Assembly: GCA_963802205.1 (NCBI GenBank)
Contig: CAWDHW010000023.1
Location: 1 to 64,000, forward strand
Length of the DNA stretch: 64,000 nt
Direction of reading: 5' to 3'
Source: DYRB01 sp963802205
Lineage (GTDB): Bacteria; Pseudomonadota; Gammaproteobacteria; Chromatiales; Chromatiaceae
Shown here: positions 28,100 to 36,079 of the stretch, piece after piece
How positions within the stretch are numbered: position 1 is the stretch's first letter
How the letters are laid out: each line of letters begins with the position of its first letter
Made by a program: the position numbers and the translations under genes
Notes under the pieces: generated by a model
What the model was told of the DNA's origin: nothing
Seen by the model: the letters and a program-made list of their open reading frames with translations, nothing else
Database searches by the model: none

Positions 28100-28158
28100 G
28101 CCCGCTTAGGCGGGCCAGACCAGGCCCCGCAGCCCCCAAGGCCGCGGGGCCTTTTGTT
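28100..28158 (+). terminator. Rho-independent terminator after the microprotein gene
   Basis: A first hairpin GCCCGC-TTAG-GCGGGC is followed by GGCCCCGC (28123-28130) pairing with GCGGGGCC (28144-28151), then TTTTGTTT. It separates the microprotein from nikR. Confidence 0.8.
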
Positions 28159-28227
28159 TGCAGAAGCCCCGCCCCGCTGGGCTATCCTTGGTCCCCCCAC
28201 CCAGCCACCGCGACCCGCGATCCGGCC

Positions 28228-28650
28228 ATGCAAAGCCCAGACGACACCATCCGCTTCAGCGTTTCCCTCCCCCGCCCCCTGCTCGAAGAACTCGACCGGC
28301 GGGTGGTCGGCAAGGGCTATGCCTCGCGTTCCGAGTTGGTACGCGACCTGATCCGGGAACGCCTGGTGGAGGAGACCTGGGAGGACCCGTCGGCGGAGGT
28401 TGCAGGGGTCCTGACCATCGTCTACGACCACCACCAGCGCGAGCTGACCCAGCAGATGCTCGACATCCAGCACGATGCCTATGTCCACATCGTGGCCACC
28501 ACCCACGTCCATTTAGACCACCACAACTGCCTGGAAACCATCATCATCCGCGGCGAGCCAGGGCAGATCGAGCGCCTGCGCCTGGAGATCGGCGGCCTGC
28601 GCGGGGTGCGCTTCTCCGCCCTGACCCGCGCCTCGCGCATCGCCCTGTGA
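28228..28650 (+). CDS. nikR: Nickel-responsive regulator NikR
   Basis: Encodes 140 residues. The N-terminal ribbon-helix-helix is DTIRFSVSLPRPLLEELDRRV, then GYASRSELVRDLIRERL. The C-terminal ACT-like domain carries all four nickel ligands of the E. coli protein in equivalent spacing: His82, His93, His95 and Cys101, within QHDAYVHIVATTHVHLDHHNC. With nickel bound it represses target promoters. No nickel transporter or nickel enzyme gene is in the window, so its targets are elsewhere, or possibly the microprotein promoter just upstream. Confidence 0.93.
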   Translation: MQSPDDTIRFSVSLPRPLLEELDRRVVGKGYASRSELVRDLIRERLVEETWEDPSAEVAGVLTIVYDHHQRELTQQMLDIQHDAYVHIVATTHVHLDHHNCLETIIIRGEPGQIERLRLEIGGLRGVRFSALTRASRIAL

Positions 28651-28708
28651 CCTTGCCGACATCATCCCGGACGAGAGACCCGGATCGGCCGGTCCTCCCC
28701 CCTTTTCC

Positions 28709-29057
28709 AAAGGCTCTGTCTGCGTTAACGGTTGGCTCCGAGCCGGGCCGCCCTAACGGCTTGCCCCCCTTGATAAAGGGGGGTTAGGGGGGATTGGCGG
28801 CGGGCTAGCTCGGTGCCAAGGCGAAGAAATCCCCCCTGCCCCCCTTTGAAAAGGGGGAAGAAGGCCCCTCGGCTTGGGCCAACACCCAACGCAGGCAGAG
28901 CCTTTCCAAAGGCTATGTCTGCATTTGGTGTTGGGCCCTTGCGCCGCAGGCCGCCCCGGAGGTGTAGGTCGGGCTTCAGCCCGACGGTGGTGTTCGGTGG
29001 ATACGGCGATGCCCGGTCGGACTAAAGTCCGACCTACACCCAACGCAGACAGAGCCA
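28709..29057. mobile_element. Two adjacent MITE-like elements with shared terminal inverted repeats
   Basis: Element 1 starts with AAAGGCTCTGTCTGCGTT at 28709 and ends near 28903 with its inverted copy (GCAGGCAGAGCCTTT). Inside it are mirror copies of AAAGGGGGGTTAGGGGGGATT at about 28776 and 28828. Element 2 starts near 28906 with AAAGGCTATGTCTGC and ends near 29056 with GCAGACAGAGCCAAAG. Inside it are GTAGGTCGGGCTTCAGCCCGAC (28963) and its inverted relative GTCGGACTAAAGTCCGACCTAC (29016). No coding sequence is supported. The 758-base gap between nikR and pilA is largely this material. Confidence 0.7.
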
Positions 29058-29061
29058 AAGA

Positions 29062-29104
29062 AAACCGCCGGTAGTGCTGAGGCGACACCGGCGGTTTGTG
29101 TTGA
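29062..29104. terminator. Bidirectional hairpin terminator
   Basis: AAACCGCCGGT at 29062-29072 pairs with ACCGGCGGTTT at 29087-29097, an 11-bp perfect stem flanked by A-rich and T-rich sides. Confidence 0.7.
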
Positions 29105-29286
29105 TGGGGCGTGAAGGCCCCGAAGGTCCACAACGGACGCCTTACGTCACTTTCTGACGCTCCTGGTCAGGTCCGCACGCCGTGTCCAGGGGCCAAGTTC
29201 TGGCGGCCTCAGAGCCAACATCGGAATACCTATAAAAATCCTGGCGTTGCGCCCCGTCAGAGCCGCACCTTCCAGCGCCCGAAACC

Positions 29287-29302
29287 TGGCAGCGAACTTG
29301 CA
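29287..29302 (+). promoter_or_regulatory. Sigma54 (-24/-12) promoter of the pilin gene
   Basis: TGGCAGCGAACTTGCA has GG and GC exactly as in the TGGCAC-N5-TTGCA consensus, with only C6 changed to G. The pilin ATG is 107 bases downstream. Pilin genes in Pseudomonas are known to be read by RpoN with PilR. Confidence 0.75.
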
Positions 29303-29408
29303 GTGCTAGGCGCGGGAGAGGCCCCACCAGACAGACCCGATCCCGGACCCCGTCGCGGTGGGGCGCACAAGCACAACCGCCGCATCATCCTTCTTCTGGA
29401 GCACAGAA

Positions 29409-29831
29409 ATGAAACGTCAACAAGGCTTCACATTGATCGAGCTCATGATCGTCGTCGCGATCATCGGCATTCTGGCCGCCATTGCACTGCCGGCCTACCA
29501 GGACTACACCAAGCGGGCGAAGGTGAGTGAGGTGGTACTGGCGGCAAGCGCGGCGCGCACCTGCGTCACTGAGATAGTGCAGTCTAAAGGGCCAGTAGCA
29601 TTAGATTCCTGTGACAGTTCTAGAACGACTCAATACGTAACAGGAGTCGCTGTGAATGCAACCAGCGGGGTAATCACCGCAACAGGAACAAATATCACCC
29701 TTGATGGTACTGAGCCGACGGTTACCCTCTCGCCATCCCCAGCTCTCACCAGCACTCAGTACGGGAATTCATGGCTGGATATGCGCAGGAAATCCAACGA
29801 ACTTGATGCCTGGTTCGTGCCGTTAGCCTAG
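29409..29831 (+). CDS. pilA: Type IV pilin (PilA-like), frameshifted near the C-terminus
   Basis: Encodes 140 residues from the ATG at 29409, with GGAG eight bases upstream. The prepilin leader MKRQQG is cut before FTLIELMIVVAIIGILAAIALP, with Glu5 present. The encoded C-terminus (YGNSWLDMRRKSNELDAWFVPLA) lacks the usual cysteine. Removing the single T at 29760 gives TGIHGWICAGNPTNLMPGSC then R and a stop at 29824, which is the classic pilin end with a W-x-C and a final SCR disulfide loop. Two more cysteines lie in CVTEIVQSKGPVALDSC. The encoded ending is therefore probably a base error, or a damaged gene. Confidence 0.85.
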   Translation: MKRQQGFTLIELMIVVAIIGILAAIALPAYQDYTKRAKVSEVVLAASAARTCVTEIVQSKGPVALDSCDSSRTTQYVTGVAVNATSGVITATGTNITLDGTEPTVTLSPSPALTSTQYGNSWLDMRRKSNELDAWFVPLA

Positions 29832-29849
29832 AGGCCGAGACGGCCATCG

Positions 29850-29890
29850 CCCCGCTTGATCCTGGTCGATCAAGCGGGGTCTTCATTTTT
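29850..29890 (+). terminator. Terminator after the pilin gene
   Basis: A 12-bp perfect stem, CCCCGCTTGATC (29850-29861) with GATCAAGCGGGG (29868-29879), is followed by TCTTCATTTTT. Confidence 0.92.
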
Positions 29891-29933
29891 ACAAGTATGC
29901 AATTGCACCGCTTGGCCAGGTCCGATCCCTATT

Positions 29934-31877
29934 ATGCCAACCAAAATCCAATCCAGCAAGACATGGCTACCATTGCTATACGCTGCGACCGCCGCCGTCC
30001 TGACGCTGTCGATTTGGATCACCTACTCCGCGGCCCTCCCTGGGCATTTTCTCTTCGACGATGTCCCAAACCTGCAATCGCTCGCCGACGTCAAGGATTG
30101 GCTGTCGGGACTCGTCTTCGCTTTTACCGGAGAGTCCGGGCCCCTTGGAAGACCGCTCGCGCTGGCCACCTTTGCATTGCAGTCGGATGCCTGGCCAGAG
30201 AACCCATCCGCAATGCTGCGGGTGAACCTGGTCATTCACGTCCTAGCGGTATGGACCTGTCTGGTCCTGAGCCTCGGCCTCATCCGGCTCCGCCCCTTGG
30301 CCGGCGATGACCGGGGCTTCTGGATCGCCTTCGCCGTCGCGGCCCTTTGGGGACTCAGCCCATTCCTGGCAACGACACACCTGATGATTATCCAGCGGAT
30401 GACCAGCCTCGCTGGTCTCTTCGTATTGGCCGGTCTGGCGGCCTTCGTGTGGGCCCATGTCCTGGCGGAAGGCCGCCCCATCCTCGCGCGCTCACTACTC
30501 ATCGGGACCGGTGCGGCGACCATATTGGCGACGCTTTCCAAGGAAAATGGCGCGCTGCTCCCGTTGCTTGCCTTGGCGATTCTATGGCTTTGGATCCCTA
30601 AGGAGAGACGACTGAGCCGCCGGCTGGATCGCGGCCTGATTGCCTTGCTGGTCATATTGCCCAGCTTCATCATCCTCGCCTACCTGGCCAGCCAATTACC
30701 CGGGATCATCGAGCAGGGGTACGGCCCCGGCCGCTATTTCACCCCCGCGGAGAGGCTGATGAGCCAGCCGGCGATCCTGCTGGACTATGTCCAGCAGCTC
30801 TTTCTTCCGCGCGCCTTTGCCGTCTCGCCGTTCATGGATCGCATCCCGGCGCCGAAGGGCTGGCTCGATCCGCCGATCACCTTGATCGCCTTGCTTCTTT
30901 GGCTTTCTGCCGCAGGGATTGCGATCCGGCTGCGCCATGCCAGGCCGGTGTTGCTGTTCGGCTTGGTCTTCTTTCTCGCCGGACACCTGCTCGAATCCAG
31001 CTTTTTCGGACTCGAACTCTATTTTGCCCATCGCAATTATGTCCCCGCCTTTGGCCTCTATTTCGCTTTTGTGATGACCTTAGCCGCCCTACCTGCTCCC
31101 TATCACCGTCTCATGGCGTTCGGGTTGACCGCCTACATCCTCTTGTTCGGCATAATCCTTCTCCAGGTTACCTCGGCCTGGAGCCAGACGCATGTCAGCG
31201 CCAGATTTTGGGTGGCCCAGAATCCTTACTCCGAGCGTGCGACTCAAGTGTTGGTCAACCAGTTCCTCCAGGAAGGGGATTTTGTCGGTGCGCGCAGGGC
31301 CTTCGATGCCTTAGCCAAACGAAGCCCAACCCTTGCCATGATCCAGATTCAGCGCACGGCCTATTGCATTGGAGAGGAGAGCGACTTTCCAGGCCTCCTG
31401 TCCGAGGTCAATGACCGCCTACGCACGGCCATGTACGGCGAAGCCGCCGCGGCCGAGCTCTTCAAGGCCGCTTTGGCGGACCCATCTCGCCGCTGTAAAG
31501 GCCGCGATCATGCGGCCCTCGCCGCCATGGCCGGTGCCTTGCTGGAGAATCCGGTTTACGCCGAGACGCCCACCGGAAGGGCATACTTGCTCGCTACCAA
31601 GGCCATCGCTGAAGAGAAGGCCGGAAACACACCAGGGGCCATCGAATTGCTCATGGAGGCCTTTGAGACCCATCCCGCCCTCGATATCGCGACCTATGGG
31701 GCGATATCGATGGCGAACCTGAACCAATATGAACGCGCACAGGCGTTCCTGAACGAGGCACTCGCCAAGGCGCCCGACCATCCGTTCAAGCGCATCGTTT
31801 GGTCAAGGCACCTGGAAGACACGCGGGATGCAGTCAATGCCTCTCGACGCATCAAATCCACGCGCCAAGAACCGTAG
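29934..31877 (+). CDS. GT-C-like membrane protein with C-terminal TPR region, candidate pilin glycosyltransferase
   Basis: Encodes 647 residues from the ATG at 29934, the first start after the pilin terminator. About eleven transmembrane helices fill the first two thirds. The first periplasmic loop has LPGHFLFDDVPNLQSL, whose paired aspartates resemble the catalytic DD of GT-C glycosyltransferases. The last third is soluble and helical with TPR-like repeats (NTPGAIELLMEAFETHPAL, YERAQAFLNEALAKAPDHP). Genes of this style often follow pilA and some glycosylate pilin; that role is inferred from position. The stop codon TAG is the first bases of a REP palindrome. Confidence 0.65.
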   Translation: MPTKIQSSKTWLPLLYAATAAVLTLSIWITYSAALPGHFLFDDVPNLQSLADVKDWLSGLVFAFTGESGPLGRPLALATFALQSDAWPENPSAMLRVNLVIHVLAVWTCLVLSLGLIRLRPLAGDDRGFWIAFAVAALWGLSPFLATTHLMIIQRMTSLAGLFVLAGLAAFVWAHVLAEGRPILARSLLIGTGAATILATLSKENGALLPLLALAILWLWIPKERRLSRRLDRGLIALLVILPSFIILAYLASQLPGIIEQGYGPGRYFTPAERLMSQPAILLDYVQQLFLPRAFAVSPFMDRIPAPKGWLDPPITLIALLLWLSAAGIAIRLRHARPVLLFGLVFFLAGHLLESSFFGLELYFAHRNYVPAFGLYFAFVMTLAALPAPYHRLMAFGLTAYILLFGIILLQVTSAWSQTHVSARFWVAQNPYSERATQVLVNQFLQEGDFVGARRAFDALAKRSPTLAMIQIQRTAYCIGEESDFPGLLSEVNDRLRTAMYGEAAAAELFKAALADPSRRCKGRDHAALAAMAGALLENPVYAETPTGRAYLLATKAIAEEKAGNTPGAIELLMEAFETHPALDIATYGAISMANLNQYERAQAFLNEALAKAPDHPFKRIVWSRHLEDTRDAVNASRRIKSTRQEP

Positions 31878-31909
31878 GGCGCAATAGCGATAGCGTATTG
31901 CGCCGCATG
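31874..31909 (+). repeat. REP palindrome, copy 1
   Basis: GTAGGGCGCAATAGCGATAG followed by CGTATTGCGCC has 9-bp arms GGCGCAATA/TATTGCGCC. The motif returns at 33003, 33041 and 33071, and inverted at 33660, around the transposase gene. It supplies the stop of the upstream gene. Confidence 0.85.
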
Positions 31910-32092
31910 ACGCCGAGCATGAATCCAAGGCACCAAGCCAGACCACAGGTGCGCCGCTAGCCCGCCCAGCGCCGGCCTGCACCCAACCGGCGTCTTGCCA
32001 ATCCTCGCCCGACAACGCAAGATGCCGGAGCCAGACCAAGCACCCCGTCTATGGGCAAGCACCAGTTCAGCACGGATCACCCGGGAGGCCAA

Positions 32093-33016
32093 GTGGAGTC
32101 TGTACAGAAGGAACGGCTCAGCATCGTGCTCCCCGCTCGCAACGAGGCGGTCGGATTGAATCGCGTTCTGCCTGAGCTGGCGGTGCGCCATCCCGAGGCC
32201 GAGATCCTCGTCGTGGACGATGGCTCCACCGACGATACGGTGGCAGTCTGTAAGCGTAACGGCGTGCGCGTGGTCTCGCATCCCTACAGCATCGGTAATG
32301 GGGCCGCGATCAAGACCGGTGCGCGCCATGCCCAGGGCGGCATCGTCGTCTTCATGGACGCCGATGGCCAGCACGACCCCGCGGACGTCGCCCGGCTGCT
32401 TGCAAAGCTGGCCGAAGGTTATGAGATGGTGGTGGGGGCACGGCAGGCAGACACCCATGCCTCCCTCGGGCGGCGGTTTGCCAACCAGTTTTATAACCGC
32501 CTGGCCTCCTGGATGACCGGGTACCGCATCGAGGACCTGACCTGCGGCCTCCGTGCGGTTCGGATTCGGCATTTCCGCAAGTTCCTGTATCTGCTGCCCA
32601 ATGGGTTCTCTTACCCCACCACCAGCACCATGGCCTTTTTCCGCGCGGGGTTACCGGTCGCCTACGTGCCGATCCGCGCCGCCCAGCGTAGCGGCAAGAG
32701 CCACATCCGCCTGTTGCACGACGGCACCCGCTTTTTCATTATCATCCTCAAGATCGGCGCCCTGTTCTCGCCAATGCGGTTCTTTCTGCCGCTGAGCCTG
32801 GTCGTTTTCATGACCGGCGTCCTGTACTACGGATATACCTTCGTCACCATGGGGCGCTTCACCAACATGAGCGCGGTAATGTTTATTTACGCCCTGCTGA
32901 TCTTCCTTATCGGCATCGTCTCCGAGCAGATCTCGGCGTTACACTACAAGGGTGTCGAGGATGACCAACGCAGGACACGACGTGATTCGGTGGATGATAG
33001 CCGTAGGGCGCAATAG
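32093..33016 (+). CDS. Family 2 glycosyltransferase with C-terminal membrane helices
   Basis: Encodes 307 residues from GTG 32093, chosen because GGGAGG stands five bases upstream; ATG 32051 in the same frame has no such site. The GT-A domain shows LSIVLPARNEAVGLNRVLPEL, ILVVDDGSTDDTV, NGAAIKTGARHAQGGIVVFMDADGQHDP (the DxD metal site) and GLRAVRIRHFRKFL. Two membrane helices follow (FFLPLSLVVFMTGVLYYGY, then FIYALLIFLIGIVSEQ), as in enzymes that act on polyprenyl phosphate. The end (RRDSVDDSRRAQ) runs into a REP palindrome, which provides the stop. Confidence 0.87.
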   Translation: MESVQKERLSIVLPARNEAVGLNRVLPELAVRHPEAEILVVDDGSTDDTVAVCKRNGVRVVSHPYSIGNGAAIKTGARHAQGGIVVFMDADGQHDPADVARLLAKLAEGYEMVVGARQADTHASLGRRFANQFYNRLASWMTGYRIEDLTCGLRAVRIRHFRKFLYLLPNGFSYPTTSTMAFFRAGLPVAYVPIRAAQRSGKSHIRLLHDGTRFFIIILKIGALFSPMRFFLPLSLVVFMTGVLYYGYTFVTMGRFTNMSAVMFIYALLIFLIGIVSEQISALHYKGVEDDQRRTRRDSVDDSRRAQ

Positions 33017-33100
33017 CGATAGCGTATTGCGCCGCATGAGCCAATGCCGATAGCGTATTGCGCCGCATGAACCAATACCGATAGCCCATTGCGCCCATGG
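33003..33100 (+). repeat. Cluster of three REP palindromes upstream of the RAYT gene
   Basis: Copy 2 (33003-33038) matches copy 1 almost base for base. Copies 3 (33041-33070) and 4 (33071-33100) begin with CCAATGCCGATAG and ACCAATACCGATAG and keep the TATTGCGCC arm, shortened or altered in copy 4. All point toward the transposase gene. Confidence 0.85.
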
Positions 33101-33112
33101 AGCAGAGGCACG

Positions 33113-33649
33113 ATGCCAGACTACCGTCGCGTGCGTATCCCGGGCGGCACCTATTTTTTCACGGTGAATCTGCTCGAACGGTACCCCAATGATCTACTGG
33201 TCCGCCACATCGACGCCCTGCGGAAAGCTGTGCAGCAGACGCGGGAGCGGCATCCATTCCATGTCGATGCGTGGGTCGTCCTGCCCGACCATTTGCACAC
33301 GGTTTGGACATTGCCTGAGGGGGACGCGGATTTCGCAAACCGCTGGCGGACAATCAAGCAGCACTTCTCCCGTGCTTTGGATGCGACGGAACGTCGGTCG
33401 ATTGTACGGTTGCGGCGGGGCGAGCGGGGGATCTGGCAAAGGCGGTTCTGGGAACATGCCATCCGCGACGAACGGGACTTCGCCGCCCATGTGGACTATG
33501 TCCACATAAACCCGGTAAAGCATGGCTATGTGGAGCGGGTCCAGGATTGGCCATTCTCGACATTTCGGCGATTTGTCAAGGCTGGCATCTACCCACTGGA
33601 TTGGGGTTCGGATCCCTGCCTGACTACGATTGCCGGAGAGGAGCGGTGA
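33113..33649 (+). CDS. REP-associated tyrosine transposase (RAYT)
   Basis: Encodes 178 residues from the ATG at 33113, with AGAGG upstream. The Y1 transposase fold of the IS200/IS605 type is evident: RIPGGTYFFTVNLLER, then WVVLPDHLHTVWTLPEGD with the HUH-type His60-x-His62, then GIWQRRFWEHAIRDERDFAAHVDYVHINPVKHGYV with Tyr129 as the likely nucleophile, and WPFSTFRRFV. RAYTs are single-copy domesticated relatives of IS200 transposases that cut and move REP sequences. REP copies of matching sequence lie on both sides, three direct upstream and one inverted downstream. Confidence 0.92.
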   Translation: MPDYRRVRIPGGTYFFTVNLLERYPNDLLVRHIDALRKAVQQTRERHPFHVDAWVVLPDHLHTVWTLPEGDADFANRWRTIKQHFSRALDATERRSIVRLRRGERGIWQRRFWEHAIRDERDFAAHVDYVHINPVKHGYVERVQDWPFSTFRRFVKAGIYPLDWGSDPCLTTIAGEER

Positions 33650-33659
33650 TCTCCTGCAC

Positions 33660-33696
33660 ATCCGGCGCAATACGCTATCGCTATTGCGCCCTACGG
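33660..33696 (-). repeat. Inverted REP palindrome downstream of the RAYT gene
   Basis: GGCGCAATACGCTATCGCTA followed by TTGCGCCCTACGG is the exact reverse complement of REP copies 1 and 2. It closes the RAYT unit eleven bases after the transposase stop. Confidence 0.88.
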
Positions 33697-33740
33697 CGCT
33701 TGACTCCCTTTACTCGCCCAGCCAGACCCTGTCATTGATT

Positions 33741-34973
33741 GTGCGCCACGTGAACAGACCTCGCCTCTTAGTGCTCACGTCGACCTTTCCCCGCTGGCCC
33801 GGGGACAAGGAACCCGCGTTCGTCTATGACCTCAGCCGACGCCTCGCCGACCGGTTCGTGGTGACCGTCCTTGCCCCGCGTGCCCCGGGGAGCTTGGAAC
33901 AGGAAGCGATGGAAGGGCTGAATGTCCGGCGCTTTGGCTATTTCTTCAAGCGCTGGGAGAACCTGGCGACCCATGGCGGGGGGATTCTCAACCGGCTTCG
34001 GGCCAATCCTTTCAACTTTCTGCTGGTCCCTCCCTTGTTACTTGGCCAGCTTTGGGCCTTAGTGCGGCTGCTGCGCCAGGATCCCATTGACCTGATCCAC
34101 GCACACTGGCTGATCCCCCAAGGCCTGGTCGCGCTGATCGGCTGCCGGCTCGCGGGACTATCTATCCCCGTAATTACCACATCCCACGGCGGGGACCTCT
34201 ATGCCCTGAAGGGCACGCTGATGCAGCGCCTGAAGACCTGGGTCATGGCAAACAGCCGACACCTGACGGTGGTCAGCGCGGCGATGCGCTCCCAGGTGAT
34301 TGGCATGGGACTAGCCCCCGACCGGGTATCGGTCATTTCCATGGGCGTGGACCTACGCTGCCGATTCACCCCGGACCCCAATACCCGGCGTGACCCCGCG
34401 AGCTTGTTGTTCGTGGGTCGGTTGGTGGAGAAAAAGGGTCTGCGGGTACTGATCGAGGCGCTTCCGCGGGTGATCGAACGCCATCCGGAGATGGTTCTTA
34501 CCATCGCAGGCGCGGGTCCGCTAGAGCTTGAGCTCAAGCGGCTCGCGGCCGACTTGGGCGTCATCGAGCACTGCCGCTTCCTCGGCATGGTCGCGCAAGA
34601 GGACCTGCCGCCCCTGATGCGTCGCGCGAGCGTACTGGTCGTCCCCTTCCTGATCGCCAAGGGTGGCGATCAGGAGGGTCTCGGGCTGGTCTCCGTGGAG
34701 GCCGCCGGCTGCGAGTGCCCCGTCATAGCCGGCGACGTACCCGCCGTGCGGGACGTGATCGCCGACGGCGAAACCGGTATCCTCGTTCCACCCGGAGACC
34801 CCGTGGCCCTCGCCGCCAGCATCGCCGAACTCCTGGCCGATCCCGATCGACGGATCAGGCTTGGGCGTGCCGCTCGCACCTATTGCCTGGGGCGCTTCGA
34901 TTGGGAAACCATCGCGGAGCGCTATGGCGAACTACTTCTTGCGCAGACGGGCCGGGGTGATTCGCACTTCTGA
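33741..34973 (+). CDS. Family 4 glycosyltransferase
   Basis: Encodes 410 residues from GTG 33741 (GTG 33750 is an alternative); the reading is open further upstream only because it crosses the REP. The GT-B features are LLVLTSTFPRWPGDKEPAFVYDLSRRL, IDLIHAHWLIPQG, VITTSHGGDLYAL, VSVISMGVDL, SLLFVGRLVEKKGLRVLIEAL and GDQEGLGLVSVEAAGCECPVIAG (the E-x7-E region that binds the nucleotide sugar). It would add one sugar to a surface glycan. It shares the locus with three GT2 enzymes. Confidence 0.88.
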   Translation: MRHVNRPRLLVLTSTFPRWPGDKEPAFVYDLSRRLADRFVVTVLAPRAPGSLEQEAMEGLNVRRFGYFFKRWENLATHGGGILNRLRANPFNFLLVPPLLLGQLWALVRLLRQDPIDLIHAHWLIPQGLVALIGCRLAGLSIPVITTSHGGDLYALKGTLMQRLKTWVMANSRHLTVVSAAMRSQVIGMGLAPDRVSVISMGVDLRCRFTPDPNTRRDPASLLFVGRLVEKKGLRVLIEALPRVIERHPEMVLTIAGAGPLELELKRLAADLGVIEHCRFLGMVAQEDLPPLMRRASVLVVPFLIAKGGDQEGLGLVSVEAAGCECPVIAGDVPAVRDVIADGETGILVPPGDPVALAASIAELLADPDRRIRLGRAARTYCLGRFDWETIAERYGELLLAQTGRGDSHF

Positions 34974-35125
34974 ATTGGACTCACCGACTCAATCAGGTCG
35001 TGCATCCCAATTTTCTTGCTTGACGGAATGAACCGTTTGGTACCCTGGGCATTGGCGCTCCAACCATGGCTTCCGGCAGTCCCTACTACCGACGACACTC
35101 AGCACGATCCGAGGGCTGGAAACCG

Positions 35126-36079
35126 ATGCAACTCGCGAGCAACATCGATCTTTCCACCATTGTCACAATCACTGTAACCTATAATCCAGATCCAGAACTG
35201 CTTCGTCTGCAACTCGGCGGACTACCCGCCGAGGTTCAAAAATTTGTGGTGGACAATGCATCCCAGGCGGTTGCCTTGCAGCACATCGAAGCACTGGTTG
35301 CACGCACGCCAAATACAAGGCTGTTGCGAAACTCTATCAATTTCGGTTTGGCCGCTGCGGTCAATCACGGCGTTCGAACAGCGCTTGAACAAACCCCCCA
35401 GGCACGCTTAGTCTTGCTGCTCGACCAGGACAGCGAGCCGCAGCCCGGTAGCGTTCAAGCCCTCGTTCAGGGTTTTACCGAATTCGAACGGAAGGGGGAA
35501 CAAGTCGGCTGCGTCGGCCCCATGTTGTTGGATAGCGATACGGGGCTCTCGCATGGCTTTCATCAAGCCGTTGGCTGGCGTTGGCGGCGCGCTTACCCAG
35601 AGCCCGGCTCCCTAAGGCCCGTGCCCTGTACCAACCTCAACGGCAGCGGCACGCTCGTTTCAATCGAGTTATTTTGCCAACTCGGCGGTCTGGACGAAGC
35701 ACTATTCATCGACCACGTTGACACCGAGTGGTCTTTCCGGGTACTTGCGGCGGGTCTTGGGCTACGGGGCATTCCGGCCGCTGTGTTTAAGCACCGCATG
35801 GGGCAGTCCAGCGTTCGGTACTGGCTGTTCGGTTGGCACGTCTGGCCGTCGCGTTCACCCAGGCGGCATTACTTCTTGTTCCGCAATGCCATCTTGTTGA
35901 TGCGAAGGCCCTATGTGCCGGGGGTATGGAAATTCTGGGCCGTAGTGAAATTGGCCCTAACTGCGATCATGCATGGATTGTTCGACCGCGAGCGCCGGGC
36001 TCAGTGGCGCCAGATGCACCAAGGCCTGCGAGAGGGGCTGCGGATCGCCTCCACTCCTCCATCTGACAGGCTGCAATGA
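35126..36079 (+). CDS. Family 2 glycosyltransferase, rhamnosyltransferase-like
   Basis: Encodes 317 residues from the ATG at 35126, with GAGG upstream. TIVTITVTYNPDPELLRLQL, KFVVDNASQ, SINFGLAAAVNHGV and LVLLLDQDSEPQPGSV (the DQDS metal site) are typical of the RfbF/WbbL-like rhamnosyltransferase branch, as is the later block LNGSGTLVSIELFCQLGG-LDEALFIDHVDTEWSFR. It is cytoplasmic, at the inner membrane. Its stop overlaps the next start by four bases. Donor sugar is inferred only from the branch. Confidence 0.87.
   Translation: MQLASNIDLSTIVTITVTYNPDPELLRLQLGGLPAEVQKFVVDNASQAVALQHIEALVARTPNTRLLRNSINFGLAAAVNHGVRTALEQTPQARLVLLLDQDSEPQPGSVQALVQGFTEFERKGEQVGCVGPMLLDSDTGLSHGFHQAVGWRWRRAYPEPGSLRPVPCTNLNGSGTLVSIELFCQLGGLDEALFIDHVDTEWSFRVLAAGLGLRGIPAAVFKHRMGQSSVRYWLFGWHVWPSRSPRRHYFLFRNAILLMRRPYVPGVWKFWAVVKLALTAIMHGLFDRERRAQWRQMHQGLREGLRIASTPPSDRLQ

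Noticed and set aside
33630..33740. An N-terminal extension of the GT4 glycosyltransferase
   Set aside because: The added residues are translated from the REP palindrome and the RAYT 3' end; the family start fits 33741 or 33750.
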